From: Actinomycetota bacterium
Lineage (GTDB): Bacteria > Actinomycetota > Acidimicrobiia > Acidimicrobiales > Ilumatobacteraceae
Direction of reading: 5' to 3'
NCBI GenBank assembly: GCA_005787025.1
Contig: SYCH01000241.1
Location: forward strand, 1 to 5,940
Length of the DNA: 5,940 nt
Made by a program: the position numbers and the translations under genes. The first letter of the stretch is position 1; every line of letters begins with the position of its first letter. This document shows positions 1 through 5,940 of the stretch, one piece after another. The notes under the pieces were generated by a model, which was not told where the DNA came from, ran no database searches, and saw only the letters and a program-made list of their open reading frames with translations.

Positions 1-4
1 CAGG

Positions 5-1243
5 CTACTGCCCGGACAGTCTTCGTCTCAGGAGATCCAACGACGAGATCACCGCCATTTGACGCATCTGATCGCGTTGACCGGGCAGGCGCAACAACGT
101 CGCGGTGGCCGGTCGATCCGGAAGCGCCACACCGACCCACAACGTGCCCACGGGTTGTCCGTCCTGTTCGGTCGGGCCGGCCACTCCGGTCAACGACAGC
201 CCGACCGATGATCCGAGCACCCGACGAGCCCCTTCGGCCATGGCGATGGCGGCCTGCTCGCTCACCACCGGACCACGCGGCACGTCGAGCACGTCGAACT
301 TCACCTCGCTGGCGTACGACACCACCGAGCCTTGCAGCACATCGCTGGCCCCGGGGATCGCCGTCAAACGACCCGACACCAAACCGCCCGTCACCGACTC
401 GGCGAGCCCCAACGACCATCCGCGCTCGCGCAACAGGTCCAGCACCACCGATTCCATCGTCTGGGTGTCGCGACCGAAGACCACCTCACCCACCAATTCA
501 CACACCCGCGCGTCCCATGCATCCAACGTGGCGCGGGCTTCGTCGGCCGTCGAACCCTTGGCGGTGAGGCGCACCTTGATGCCCTCCCAACCGCTGGCGA
601 GGAACGCCAAGGTGGGACTCCCCAACGACTCCAATTCGGCGATGATCGGATTCAAACGCTCGTTCAAACCACTTTCGCTCTCGCCCCACGTGCGGATCAC
701 GCGACTGACGATCACCGACGAGTCGCCACCGCGACGTCGAAGATCCGGGAGAACCGCACGATCCATCATGTCGTGCATCTCGTGCGGCACTCCGGGCACC
801 GCATAGACCACCTTGTCCCCCACCGGGCAAATGAGACCCGGTGCGGTTCCGCGCGTCTGATGGATCACCGTGGCTCCCCGCGGAACCATGGCCTGTTGCA
901 GGTTGTTGTCGGCCATGCGACGACCACGGGACTCGAAGATCGAACGAATCACGGCGGCGATGTCGTCGTGCATTTCCAGGGGTTGGCCCATGACCTCGGC
1001 GATGGCGTCACGGGTGAGGTCGTCGTGCGTCGGACCGAGACCGCCGCACATGATCACCGCGTCGGCGTCGGCCAACGCGGACCGCAGAACGTTCACGATG
1101 CGTTCACGATTGTCGCCCACCTTCACCTGGATGAGGGAGTCGATTCCGTTGGCCGCCAACCGCTCACCGATCCACGAGGAATTGGTGTCGACGATCTGCC
1201 CCAGCAGCAGTTCGGTTCCGACGGCGATCACGGAGCAACGCAC
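5..1243 (-). CDS. cinA: CinA-family protein: COG1058 domain plus nicotinamide-nucleotide amidohydrolase (PncC) domain
   Basis: Two-domain cytoplasmic CinA protein, 412 residues, normal full length. The N-terminal MoCF/COG1058 domain (about 1-170) opens with VIAVGTELLLGQIVDTN and carries GGLGPTHDDLT (67-77) and YAVPGVPHEM (147-156); in studied homologues this domain has ADP-ribose pyrophosphatase activity. The C-terminal PncC domain (about 260-410) deamidates nicotinamide mononucleotide to nicotinate mononucleotide, recycling NAD breakdown products. It shows AESVTGG with the presumed catalytic Ser283, IPGASDVLQGSVVSY, VSEQAAIAMAEGAR and SLTGVAGP. The family motif is usually ESCTGG; here Val replaces Cys while the serine is kept. 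The GTG at 1243 is chosen because family proteins begin a few residues before the AVGTE motif and it falls one base after the pgsA stop, so the two are probably translationally coupled. A start at 1273 would add ten residues (GPLRRRRAD) and overlap pgsA. The old name (competence/damage-inducible) does not by itself imply competence here. Confidence 0.95.
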   Translation of the reverse strand: MRCSVIAVGTELLLGQIVDTNSSWIGERLAANGIDSLIQVKVGDNRERIVNVLRSALADADAVIMCGGLGPTHDDLTRDAIAEVMGQPLEMHDDIAAVIRSIFESRGRRMADNNLQQAMVPRGATVIHQTRGTAPGLICPVGDKVVYAVPGVPHEMHDMMDRAVLPDLRRRGGDSSVIVSRVIRTWGESESGLNERLNPIIAELESLGSPTLAFLASGWEGIKVRLTAKGSTADEARATLDAWDARVCELVGEVVFGRDTQTMESVVLDLLRERGWSLGLAESVTGGLVSGRLTAIPGASDVLQGSVVSYASEVKFDVLDVPRGPVVSEQAAIAMAEGARRVLGSSVGLSLTGVAGPTEQDGQPVGTLWVGVALPDRPATATLLRLPGQRDQMRQMAVISSLDLLRRRLSGQ

Positions 1244-1244
1244 G

Positions 1245-1829
1245 TCAGCCCGCCGTCGCCGGAGTGGCCCCACGAAGCCGGTGCGCCCGCCACATGTACT
1301 GCAAACCGCTTCCCACGGTGAACGCCACCGAAATCCACAACAACCACAGCCACAGCCAGGTGGCGTCGTCCGACGTGAGCGGCGCGATCGCGAAAGCCAC
1401 GCTCAGCTGCTGGAAGAGGGTTTTCCACTTGGCCAATCGACTGGCGGGCACGCTGATGCCCTTGGCTCCCACCAGCACGCGGTACATGCTGATGGCCACT
1501 TCGCGCGCACCGATGACGGCCACGGGCACGATCCAGTAGATGTCCCGACTGACGAGGGCGAACATGGCACCCAACACCAAGACCTTGTCGGCCAACGGAT
1601 CGAGAAAGGCACCCGATCGGGTGGCTCCGTGACGACGCGCGAGGTATCCGTCGATGCCGTCGCTCGAGCACAAGACGAACCAGAGTGCCAAGGCCACCCA
1701 TGACCCCCGCGAAGAGTCCGGAATGACGACGAACATCAGGGGGGACACCAAAATGCGTCCGACCGTGACCGCGTTGGCCCACGTGGCGATGGCATTGGGG
1801 TCGACCGGCACGCATTCATCGTGCCACAT
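1245..1829 (-). CDS. pgsA: CDP-diacylglycerol--glycerol-3-phosphate 3-phosphatidyltransferase
   Basis: Integral membrane enzyme that joins CDP-diacylglycerol and glycerol 3-phosphate to phosphatidylglycerophosphate, the committed step to phosphatidylglycerol and cardiolipin. With the ATG at 1829 it has 194 residues, normal for the family. The CDP-alcohol phosphotransferase motif is clear: Asp57, Asp60-Gly61, Ala64-Arg65, Gly73, Asp77 and Asp81 (SDGIDGYLAR, then GAFLDPLADK). The spacer between AR and G is seven residues, one fewer than the common eight. About six hydrophobic helices can be seen, from VGRILVSPLMFVVIP to the Trp-rich WLWLWLLWISVAF. AREVAIS and AKWKTLFQQ fit PgsA better than cardiolipin or phosphatidylserine synthases. 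The start is uncertain: ATG 1829, GTG 1811 (188 residues) and GTG 1868 (207 residues) are all in frame and none has a good ribosome-binding site. A longer frame reaching 2006 would run into rimO and is unlikely. The TGA ends one base before the cinA GTG. Confidence 0.92.
   Translation of the reverse strand: MWHDECVPVDPNAIATWANAVTVGRILVSPLMFVVIPDSSRGSWVALALWFVLCSSDGIDGYLARRHGATRSGAFLDPLADKVLVLGAMFALVSRDIYWIVPVAVIGAREVAISMYRVLVGAKGISVPASRLAKWKTLFQQLSVAFAIAPLTSDDATWLWLWLLWISVAFTVGSGLQYMWRAHRLRGATPATAG
1249..1254 (-). promoter_or_regulatory. weak ribosome-binding site supporting the cinA GTG start
   Basis: GGCGGG lies five bases before the cinA GTG at 1243, inside the last codons of pgsA. It is one mismatch from the GGAGG core and correctly spaced. 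It supports GTG 1243 as the start rather than the in-frame start at 1273 that overlaps pgsA. In such GC-rich DNA a G-rich hexamer also occurs by chance. Confidence 0.35.
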
Positions 1830-1842
1830 CGCACCGGACGAA

Positions 1843-1859
1843 ACCGACTTCGCGTCGGT
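1843..1859 (-). other. perfect 6-bp inverted repeat between rimO and pgsA
   Basis: In the 46-bp gap between the rimO stop and the chosen pgsA ATG, the minus strand reads ACCGAC-GCGAA-GTCGGT: a perfect six-base-pair stem with a five-base, GNRA-like loop, ending 13 bases before the pgsA ATG. No T-run follows (TTTCGTCC), so it is not a standard intrinsic terminator. It could be a small RNA hairpin affecting translation or RNA processing, or chance. If pgsA begins at the alternative GTG at 1868, the hairpin lies inside the coding region. Confidence 0.35.
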
Positions 1860-1875
1860 GCCGTTCACGGGCGAT

Positions 1876-3147
1876 TCAGTCGGCGATGAGATCAGGCCCC
1901 ATCGCGGACCGCACCGTGACGTCGTGGAATTCACCGACCGCCAAGGAGTCGGGGATCTCGACGATGCCGTCGATCTCGGGCGCCTCACGGTGGCTGCGAC
2001 CGACACCGGCTTCGTCGACCAACACTCGAATTCCGCAACCGACCAAGTCGTCGCGGCGGCGAGCGGTGATGGCGTCTTGCATCTCGGACAGCTCCGCGAG
2101 TCGATCGCGCATCAGACCCTCGGGGACCACACCATCGAGGTCGTACGCGTAGGTGCCTTCCTCGGGCGAATAGGCGAAGAATCCGCACCAATCCAGTTGG
2201 GCCTCGGCGACGAAATCGAGGAGTTGATCGTGATCTTCTTCGGTCTCGCCCGGATAACCGACGATGAAGTTGCTACGAAACGCCGCCTCCGGTTCGCGGC
2301 GACGAATGTCGGCGATGCGATCCAGGAATCGTCGTCCGTCGCCCCAGCGTCGCATGCGCCGGAGCAGGGACTTGCTCACGTGCTGCAGCGACAAGTCGAA
2401 GTACGGCACCCCGCTGTCGAGGATCGCGTCGATCAGGTCGTCGGTGAGGTCACTCGGATACAGGTACAACAACCGGGTCCGATCGACTCGCTCGCTCACC
2501 GCGCGCACCAACGGCACGATGGAGCCCGCACCGAGATCTTCGGGACGGTCCTTGCCGTAGCTGGCCAGATCCTGGGCGATCAGGACGATCTCGCGCGCCT
2601 GCAGTTCCTCGACCTCGCGCAGGATCGAGTCGACGTCGCGACTGCGTTGCGGTCCGCGGAACGACGGAATGGCACAAAAGCCGCACGAGCGGTCACACCC
2701 CTCGGCGATCTTCACGTAGGCCCACGGGGACGAACTCTTCGGGCGCGGCAGATTCAAGAGATCGAGCGAGGGAACCGGTGCACTCCCCACCGGGATCAAT
2801 TTGCGCATGGCGGGCTCGTGAACCGGGACCCCGAATCCGGCCACCAAATCGACTTCGGGCAACTCCGCGGCCAGTTCGTCCCCGTAGCGCTCGGCCATGC
2901 AACCGGTGACCACCAAACGCGACGTGTCCCGTCGACGTTCGTCGAGGCTCAAGATGGTGTCGATCGACTCCCGCCGCGCCTCGTCGATGAAGGCACAGGT
3001 GTTCACCACCACCAAGTCGGCCAACTCGGCGGAATCGGTCGCGACCATGCCGTCGGCCAGGAGGGTTCCGATCAACTTGTCGGAGTCCACTTGGTTCTTC
3101 GGACAGCCGAGCGTCTCGACGTAGAAGCGCTTCTGCGGGCCCGACAC
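1876..3147 (-). CDS. rimO: Ribosomal protein S12 (uS12) aspartate methylthiotransferase RimO
   Basis: Cytoplasmic radical-SAM enzyme that adds a methylthio group to the beta-carbon of a conserved aspartate in ribosomal protein S12, using two 4Fe-4S clusters. The 423 residues show the full family layout. The N-terminal MTTase domain carries three cluster cysteines, Cys15 (TLGCPKN), Cys51 (NTCAF) and Cys83 (TGCMAERY). The radical-SAM core has CX3CX2C at Cys151, Cys155 and Cys158 within KIAEGCDRSCGFCAIPSFRG. FIVGYPGETEEDHDQL and YSPEEGT follow, and a C-terminal TRAM domain ends the chain (about 360-423, with APEIDG). RimO is favoured over the tRNA enzyme MiaB because of the CPKN motif, the EGCDRSCGFCAIP sequence and the APEIDG ending. 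Length is normal (E. coli about 440). The start is GTG at 3147, which places TLGCPKN where it is expected. No good ribosome-binding site precedes it. It follows the SMP-30-like gene by 22 bp and precedes pgsA by 46 bp. Confidence 0.97.
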   Translation of the reverse strand: MSGPQKRFYVETLGCPKNQVDSDKLIGTLLADGMVATDSAELADLVVVNTCAFIDEARRESIDTILSLDERRRDTSRLVVTGCMAERYGDELAAELPEVDLVAGFGVPVHEPAMRKLIPVGSAPVPSLDLLNLPRPKSSSPWAYVKIAEGCDRSCGFCAIPSFRGPQRSRDVDSILREVEELQAREIVLIAQDLASYGKDRPEDLGAGSIVPLVRAVSERVDRTRLLYLYPSDLTDDLIDAILDSGVPYFDLSLQHVSKSLLRRMRRWGDGRRFLDRIADIRRREPEAAFRSNFIVGYPGETEEDHDQLLDFVAEAQLDWCGFFAYSPEEGTYAYDLDGVVPEGLMRDRLAELSEMQDAITARRRDDLVGCGIRVLVDEAGVGRSHREAPEIDGIVEIPDSLAVGEFHDVTVRSAMGPDLIAD

Positions 3148-3160
3148 GCTGGTCAGGCTA
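3147..3160 (-). promoter_or_regulatory. possible leaderless promoter (-10 box) of rimO
   Basis: Just before the rimO GTG the minus strand reads TAGCCT (3160-3155), seven bases, then GTG (3147). TANNNT at this distance is the usual -10 layout of leaderless actinobacterial transcripts, where transcription starts at the start codon itself. No Shine-Dalgarno sequence lies at 4-12 bases from the GTG; the nearest GAGG is about 20 bases upstream. No clear -35 box was found, so the call is weak. Confidence 0.3.
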
Positions 3161-3169
3161 CCGGTCGCC

Positions 3170-4105
3170 TCACGCCGAGTGGGCGAGGCGCAGACCGGGC
3201 CACGGCCATTCCATCTTCACCAGTCGCCCGGTTCCCGACAAGGTGATCCATGCCGTGTTCGAGCCGTCGGCGGCGAAGCAGATGTTGGTCGTCAACAAGT
3301 CACCGGTGGCGATGTGCCGCAGGATCTCGCCATTGGGTGCGATGACGGTGATGCCACCGTTCACCAGAGTCGCCACGCACACGTTGCCCGCGCCATCGAC
3401 CGCCAACGAATCGAGCAACTGCAAACCGGGCAATCCGCACAACACCACGCTGGTGTCTCCGGGCATGGTCGGCGACAACACACCGGGCGACACGACGTCG
3501 CGCTGGAACACGCGACCGGTGTGGGTCTCGGCCCAATAGATCTTCTTGCCGTCGGGCGACAATCCGATTCCGTTGGGTGATTCCGCGGGGAAATCCACCT
3601 CCACGATCGATGAGCCGTCGACCTTGGCGTAATAGATGCCCGACAGGTCGCTCGTTCGGGCCACGAGATCGCGGATGCCGTGATCGGTGAAGTAGAAGCC
3701 CCCGTGTTCGTCGAACACCAGGTCGTTCGGAGAGCGCAACGGATGACCGTCGCACGACGTGTACAAGTCCGTCACGGCGCCGGTCGCCAGATCGACGCGC
3801 TGGATCCGACCACCGCTGTATCGCGTCGAATCGAACGGTCCCGGAAACGACAGACCGCCGAAGTCGATCTCGGTGAAACTGCCCCCGTTGTTGCACAGGT
3901 ACAAGGCGCCATCGGGACCGATGGCCGCTCCGTTGGGTCCCCCCACGATCTCGGCGACGGTCTCTTTCGAACCGTCAGGACGCACGCGCGTGATGCGCGG
4001 ACCGAACATCTCCACCAACACCACGCTGCCGTCCGCCATGGCGATCGGGCCTTCGGGAAACTTCAGCCCCGCGGCGACTTCGATGATTTCCCCGGTGTTC
4101 GTCAT
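3170..4105 (-). CDS. SMP-30/gluconolactonase/LRE-like beta-propeller hydrolase
   Basis: A 311-residue protein of the SMP-30/gluconolactonase/LRE-like family: six-bladed beta-propellers that hydrolyse lactones or related esters using one divalent metal ion. The likely metal ligands are all present: Glu18 in FPEGP, Asn127 in RSPND, Asn178 in ESPNG and Asp232 in LLDS, matching the Glu/Asn/Asn/Asp set known from regucalcin. Blade-like repeats such as RVRPDG, AIGPDG, GLSPDG and IAPNG recur along the chain. There is no signal peptide or membrane segment, so it is probably cytoplasmic. The ATG at 4105 puts Glu18 at the usual distance from the N terminus, and no other in-frame start lies nearby. Its upstream signal is poor: a GGGGG run directly touches the ATG. 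CATGAT six bases before the ATG vaguely resembles a -10 box. It lies 34 bp after ftsK and 22 bp before rimO, so it is probably co-transcribed. The substrate cannot be told from sequence; sugar lactonase is only the default reading. Confidence 0.87.
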   Translation of the reverse strand: MTNTGEIIEVAAGLKFPEGPIAMADGSVVLVEMFGPRITRVRPDGSKETVAEIVGGPNGAAIGPDGALYLCNNGGSFTEIDFGGLSFPGPFDSTRYSGGRIQRVDLATGAVTDLYTSCDGHPLRSPNDLVFDEHGGFYFTDHGIRDLVARTSDLSGIYYAKVDGSSIVEVDFPAESPNGIGLSPDGKKIYWAETHTGRVFQRDVVSPGVLSPTMPGDTSVVLCGLPGLQLLDSLAVDGAGNVCVATLVNGGITVIAPNGEILRHIATGDLLTTNICFAADGSNTAWITLSGTGRLVKMEWPWPGLRLAHSA

Positions 4106-4139
4106 CCCCCGATCATGCCATGCCGGAGCGAACGTCTTT

Positions 4140-5940
4140 TCAGCCGAGGGCCTCGAACTCCTCGACCGTCATGAGCACCTCGCGGGCCTTGCTGCCCACG
4201 CTCGGCCCGACCACGCCTCGCTCCTCGAGTAGGTCCATGATGCGCCCGGCGCGGGCGAAGCCCACCTTCAACTTGCGCTGCAACATCGAGGTGGAGCCCA
4301 GTTGGCTGCGCACGACCAGTTCCATGGCCGCCTTCATCAACGTCTCGTCGTCATCGTCGTCGCTGTAACTCTCGGTGATGGCCAGCCCCGCCGGACTGCC
4401 GGCGGCGGGCTCGTCGCCCTCGACGCCCTTCACGTACGTCACCTCGGGGGCCTGCTTGCGCCAATGGGTCACCACCTTGCGCACCTCGTCCTCTTCCACC
4501 CAACATCCTTGGATGCGCTGGGCCACCGACGAGTTGCCCGGCAACAACAACATGTCGCCCTTGCCCACCAGCTTCTCGGCACCCACCTGATCGAGGATGA
4601 CGCGGCTGTCGGTCTGACTGGACACCGAGTACGCCGCGCGCGCGGGAACGTTGGCCTTGATGACCCCGGTGATGACGTTCACCGACGGACGCTGGGTGGC
4701 CACGATGAGGTGGATTCCGACCGCACGAGCCTTTTGCGCGATGCGGGTGATGCTCTCTTCCACGTCACGAGCCGCCACCATCATGAGGTCGTTCAGCTCG
4801 TCGACCACCACCACGATGAAATACATGCGCTCGGCGACCGTGTCGGCGCCCTTTTCCGCTTGGATTTCGCCGCGATCGAAGGCGGCGTTGTAGCCGGTGA
4901 TGTCGCGATACCCCATCTCGAACAACAGGTCGTAGCGACGCTCCATCTCGCGCACGGCCCACGACAAGGCGTTGGCGGCCTTCTTCGGGTTGGTGACCGG
5001 TTGCGTGAGCAAGTGCGGAAGGCGCGCGTACTGACCCATCTCCACCTGCTTGGGGTCGATCAGGATCATGCGTACCTGATCGGGAGTGGATCGCATCAAC
5101 AACGACGTGATGATGCAGTTGATACCGCTCGACTTTCCCGCACCGGTGGCGCCGGCGATGAGCAGGTGGGGCGTGGTGGCCAGGTTCAAGAAGACCGACC
5201 GACCCGCGATGTCCTTGCCCACGGCCACGTCGAGCGGGTGCGTGGCCAGTTTCGACTCGGCCGAGGCCATGATGTCGCCGAGGGACACCAACTGCCGCGA
5301 CCGGTTGGGCACCTCGATACCGATGAGCGACTCACCGGGAATCGGCGCCAGGATGCGCACGTCGGTGGCGGCCATGGCGTAGGCGATGTCCTTTTGCAGG
5401 CTCGTCACCCGCGCCACCTTCACGCCGGGGTGCAATTCGAGTTCGTACCGGGTGACCGTGGGTCCGACGGTGCGGCCCTTCAACGTGACGTCGACACCGT
5501 GCGACCGCAACGACTCCTCCAGCAAACGTCCTCGCTCGCTGATCTCGACGTCGTCGATGGCCTGCTTGCCCGAACGGCTGAGCAACGACGCCGCCGGCAG
5601 CACCCACTCGCTCGGCGGAGCCACCGGTGTGTCGAGTCGACCCTGCGTGTGCGGCTCGGATGCTTCGGCTCGCGGCGTGCGCTTGCGCCGCTCCGGTTTG
5701 GCCTCCGGCTCTTCGACTTCTTCCTCGGACTCGTCGGCCACCTCGTCGTCAGCGACCTCGGATTCGTCAGCGACCTCGGATTCGGCGGTGTCGTCGTCAG
5801 CCAAGAAGGGGTCGTACACCCCTTCGCCGGAATACTCCGCTTCCTCGGACTCGCCGGAGACCGTTTCGGTTTCCCGCTCGGGGTTCATCACCTGACGAAG
5901 GTTGGACCCGATACCCCCGAACAAGCGCGACAGCGTCGAA
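4140..5940 (-). CDS. ftsK: DNA translocase FtsK/SpoIIIE, C-terminal part (5' end outside window)
   Basis: Septum-located, ATP-driven double-stranded DNA pump that clears chromosome ends through the closing division site. About 599 codons are visible and the reading frame stays open to the window edge, so the N-terminal membrane helices are missing only because the window ends. Visible in order: a strongly acidic linker (about 5885-5665) with short Glu/Asp-rich repeats, then a Lys/Arg-rich patch (KPERRKR); the motor alpha domain (about 5590-5260); the RecA-like beta domain with Walker A GATGAGKS (5130-5153), the IDPKQVEM segment, Walker B IVVVVDE (4797-4817) and ATQRPSVNVITG; and a short acidic linker before the winged-helix gamma domain (about 4343-4173, LQRKLKVGFARAG...REVL), which reads polar DNA motifs. 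The stop is TGA at 4142-4140. The TTG at 5924 is not the real start: the frame runs past it and no membrane segment follows. Family members usually have about 750-900 residues. Identity is very secure. Confidence 0.97.
   Translation of the reverse strand, partial: STLSRLFGGIGSNLRQVMNPERETETVSGESEEAEYSGEGVYDPFLADDDTAESEVADESEVADDEVADESEEEVEEPEAKPERRKRTPRAEASEPHTQGRLDTPVAPPSEWVLPAASLLSRSGKQAIDDVEISERGRLLEESLRSHGVDVTLKGRTVGPTVTRYELELHPGVKVARVTSLQKDIAYAMAATDVRILAPIPGESLIGIEVPNRSRQLVSLGDIMASAESKLATHPLDVAVGKDIAGRSVFLNLATTPHLLIAGATGAGKSSGINCIITSLLMRSTPDQVRMILIDPKQVEMGQYARLPHLLTQPVTNPKKAANALSWAVREMERRYDLLFEMGYRDITGYNAAFDRGEIQAEKGADTVAERMYFIVVVVDELNDLMMVAARDVEESITRIAQKARAVGIHLIVATQRPSVNVITGVIKANVPARAAYSVSSQTDSRVILDQVGAEKLVGKGDMLLLPGNSSVAQRIQGCWVEEDEVRKVVTHWRKQAPEVTYVKGVEGDEPAAGSPAGLAITESYSDDDDDETLMKAAMELVVRSQLGSTSMLQRKLKVGFARAGRIMDLLEERGVVGPSVGSKAREVLMTVEEFEALG
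5746..5784 (-). repeat. 18-bp tandem repeat in the FtsK acidic linker
   Basis: A stretch of 39 bases has a perfect 18-base period (about 2.2 copies). Read on the minus strand it encodes two copies of the hexapeptide ESEVAD, followed by a degenerate third unit (DEVADES). The repeat is in frame (18 = 6 codons), so copy-number change would lengthen or shorten the linker without breaking FtsK. It lies in the low-complexity acidic region between the membrane part and the motor, which varies greatly in length among FtsK proteins. Confidence 0.9.

Noticed and set aside
332..1321. A 329-codon open frame on the plus strand opposite cinA
   Set aside because: Same codon-register shadow effect against cinA; the His- and Arg-rich translation resembles no protein family.
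1812..1826. GG-N10-GC pattern with TGGCACG, resembling a sigma-54 promoter
   Set aside because: It lies inside the first codons of pgsA, the -12 part is imperfect (ATGC instead of TTGC), and actinobacteria generally lack sigma-54.
1843..1859. Intrinsic terminator between rimO and pgsA
   Set aside because: The stem is only six pairs and no T-run follows it.
1830..2006. Extended pgsA start at 2006
   Set aside because: It would overlap the rimO C-terminal TRAM domain by about 130 bases, and the added residues look like out-of-frame rimO (Ser/Arg/Thr-rich, no conservation).
1654..3246. A 530-codon open frame on the plus strand opposite rimO
   Set aside because: It is in exact codon register with rimO, so it stays open simply because rimO avoids TTA, CTA and TCA codons under strong GC bias. 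Its translation has no recognisable domain, while the minus-strand product is an intact RimO with all cluster cysteines.
5700..5830. Repeat cluster as a possible CRISPR or regulatory array
   Set aside because: The units are directly adjacent with no spacers and translate in frame as acidic hexapeptides of FtsK; it is a coding repeat.
5922..5924. TTG at 5924 as the FtsK start
   Set aside because: The frame continues upstream to the window edge, and a start here would leave FtsK without its membrane domain. The gene is best read as cut by the window.

Overview
The window is a compact run of housekeeping genes, all transcribed on the minus strand, from a GC-rich bacterium. In transcription order (high to low coordinates) it holds: the C-terminal two thirds of an FtsK/SpoIIIE DNA translocase whose 5' end lies outside the window; a complete SMP-30/gluconolactonase-like beta-propeller gene; rimO (ribosomal protein S12 methylthiotransferase); pgsA (phosphatidylglycerophosphate synthase); and cinA (COG1058 domain plus NMN deamidase domain). 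The stretch is almost wholly coding. The four gaps are 34, 22, 46 and 1 bp, so no region over 300 bases lacks a gene. No RNA gene, mobile element, CRISPR array, phage gene or convincing terminator was seen.

Organism: the strong G/C third-position bias, the GTG starts, and the order ftsK-rimO-pgsA-cinA point to Actinobacteria in the broad sense. The FtsK gamma domain agrees: its recognition helix reads GFARAG, close to the actinobacterial form as I remember it and unlike the GYNRAA of E. coli. A deep-branching lineage such as Acidimicrobiia would fit, but that is inference and not proven by the sequence.

How the genes relate: FtsK works in chromosome segregation at the septum, RimO modifies ribosomal protein S12, PgsA makes the precursor of anionic phospholipids, and CinA salvages or cleans up pyridine nucleotides. 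They share no pathway; their linkage is a conserved growth-gene cluster. pgsA and cinA are almost certainly translationally coupled, since one base separates stop from start. The SMP-30-like gene is the one member I would not expect in this cluster, and it sits exactly between ftsK and rimO.

I found no evidence of a new multi-gene system. Points worth a second look are small: the inserted lactonase-like gene, a possible leaderless promoter before rimO, a perfect hairpin between rimO and pgsA, a one-residue-short CDP-alcohol motif in PgsA, an 18-bp tandem repeat in the acidic FtsK linker, and Val for Cys in the CinA active-site motif.
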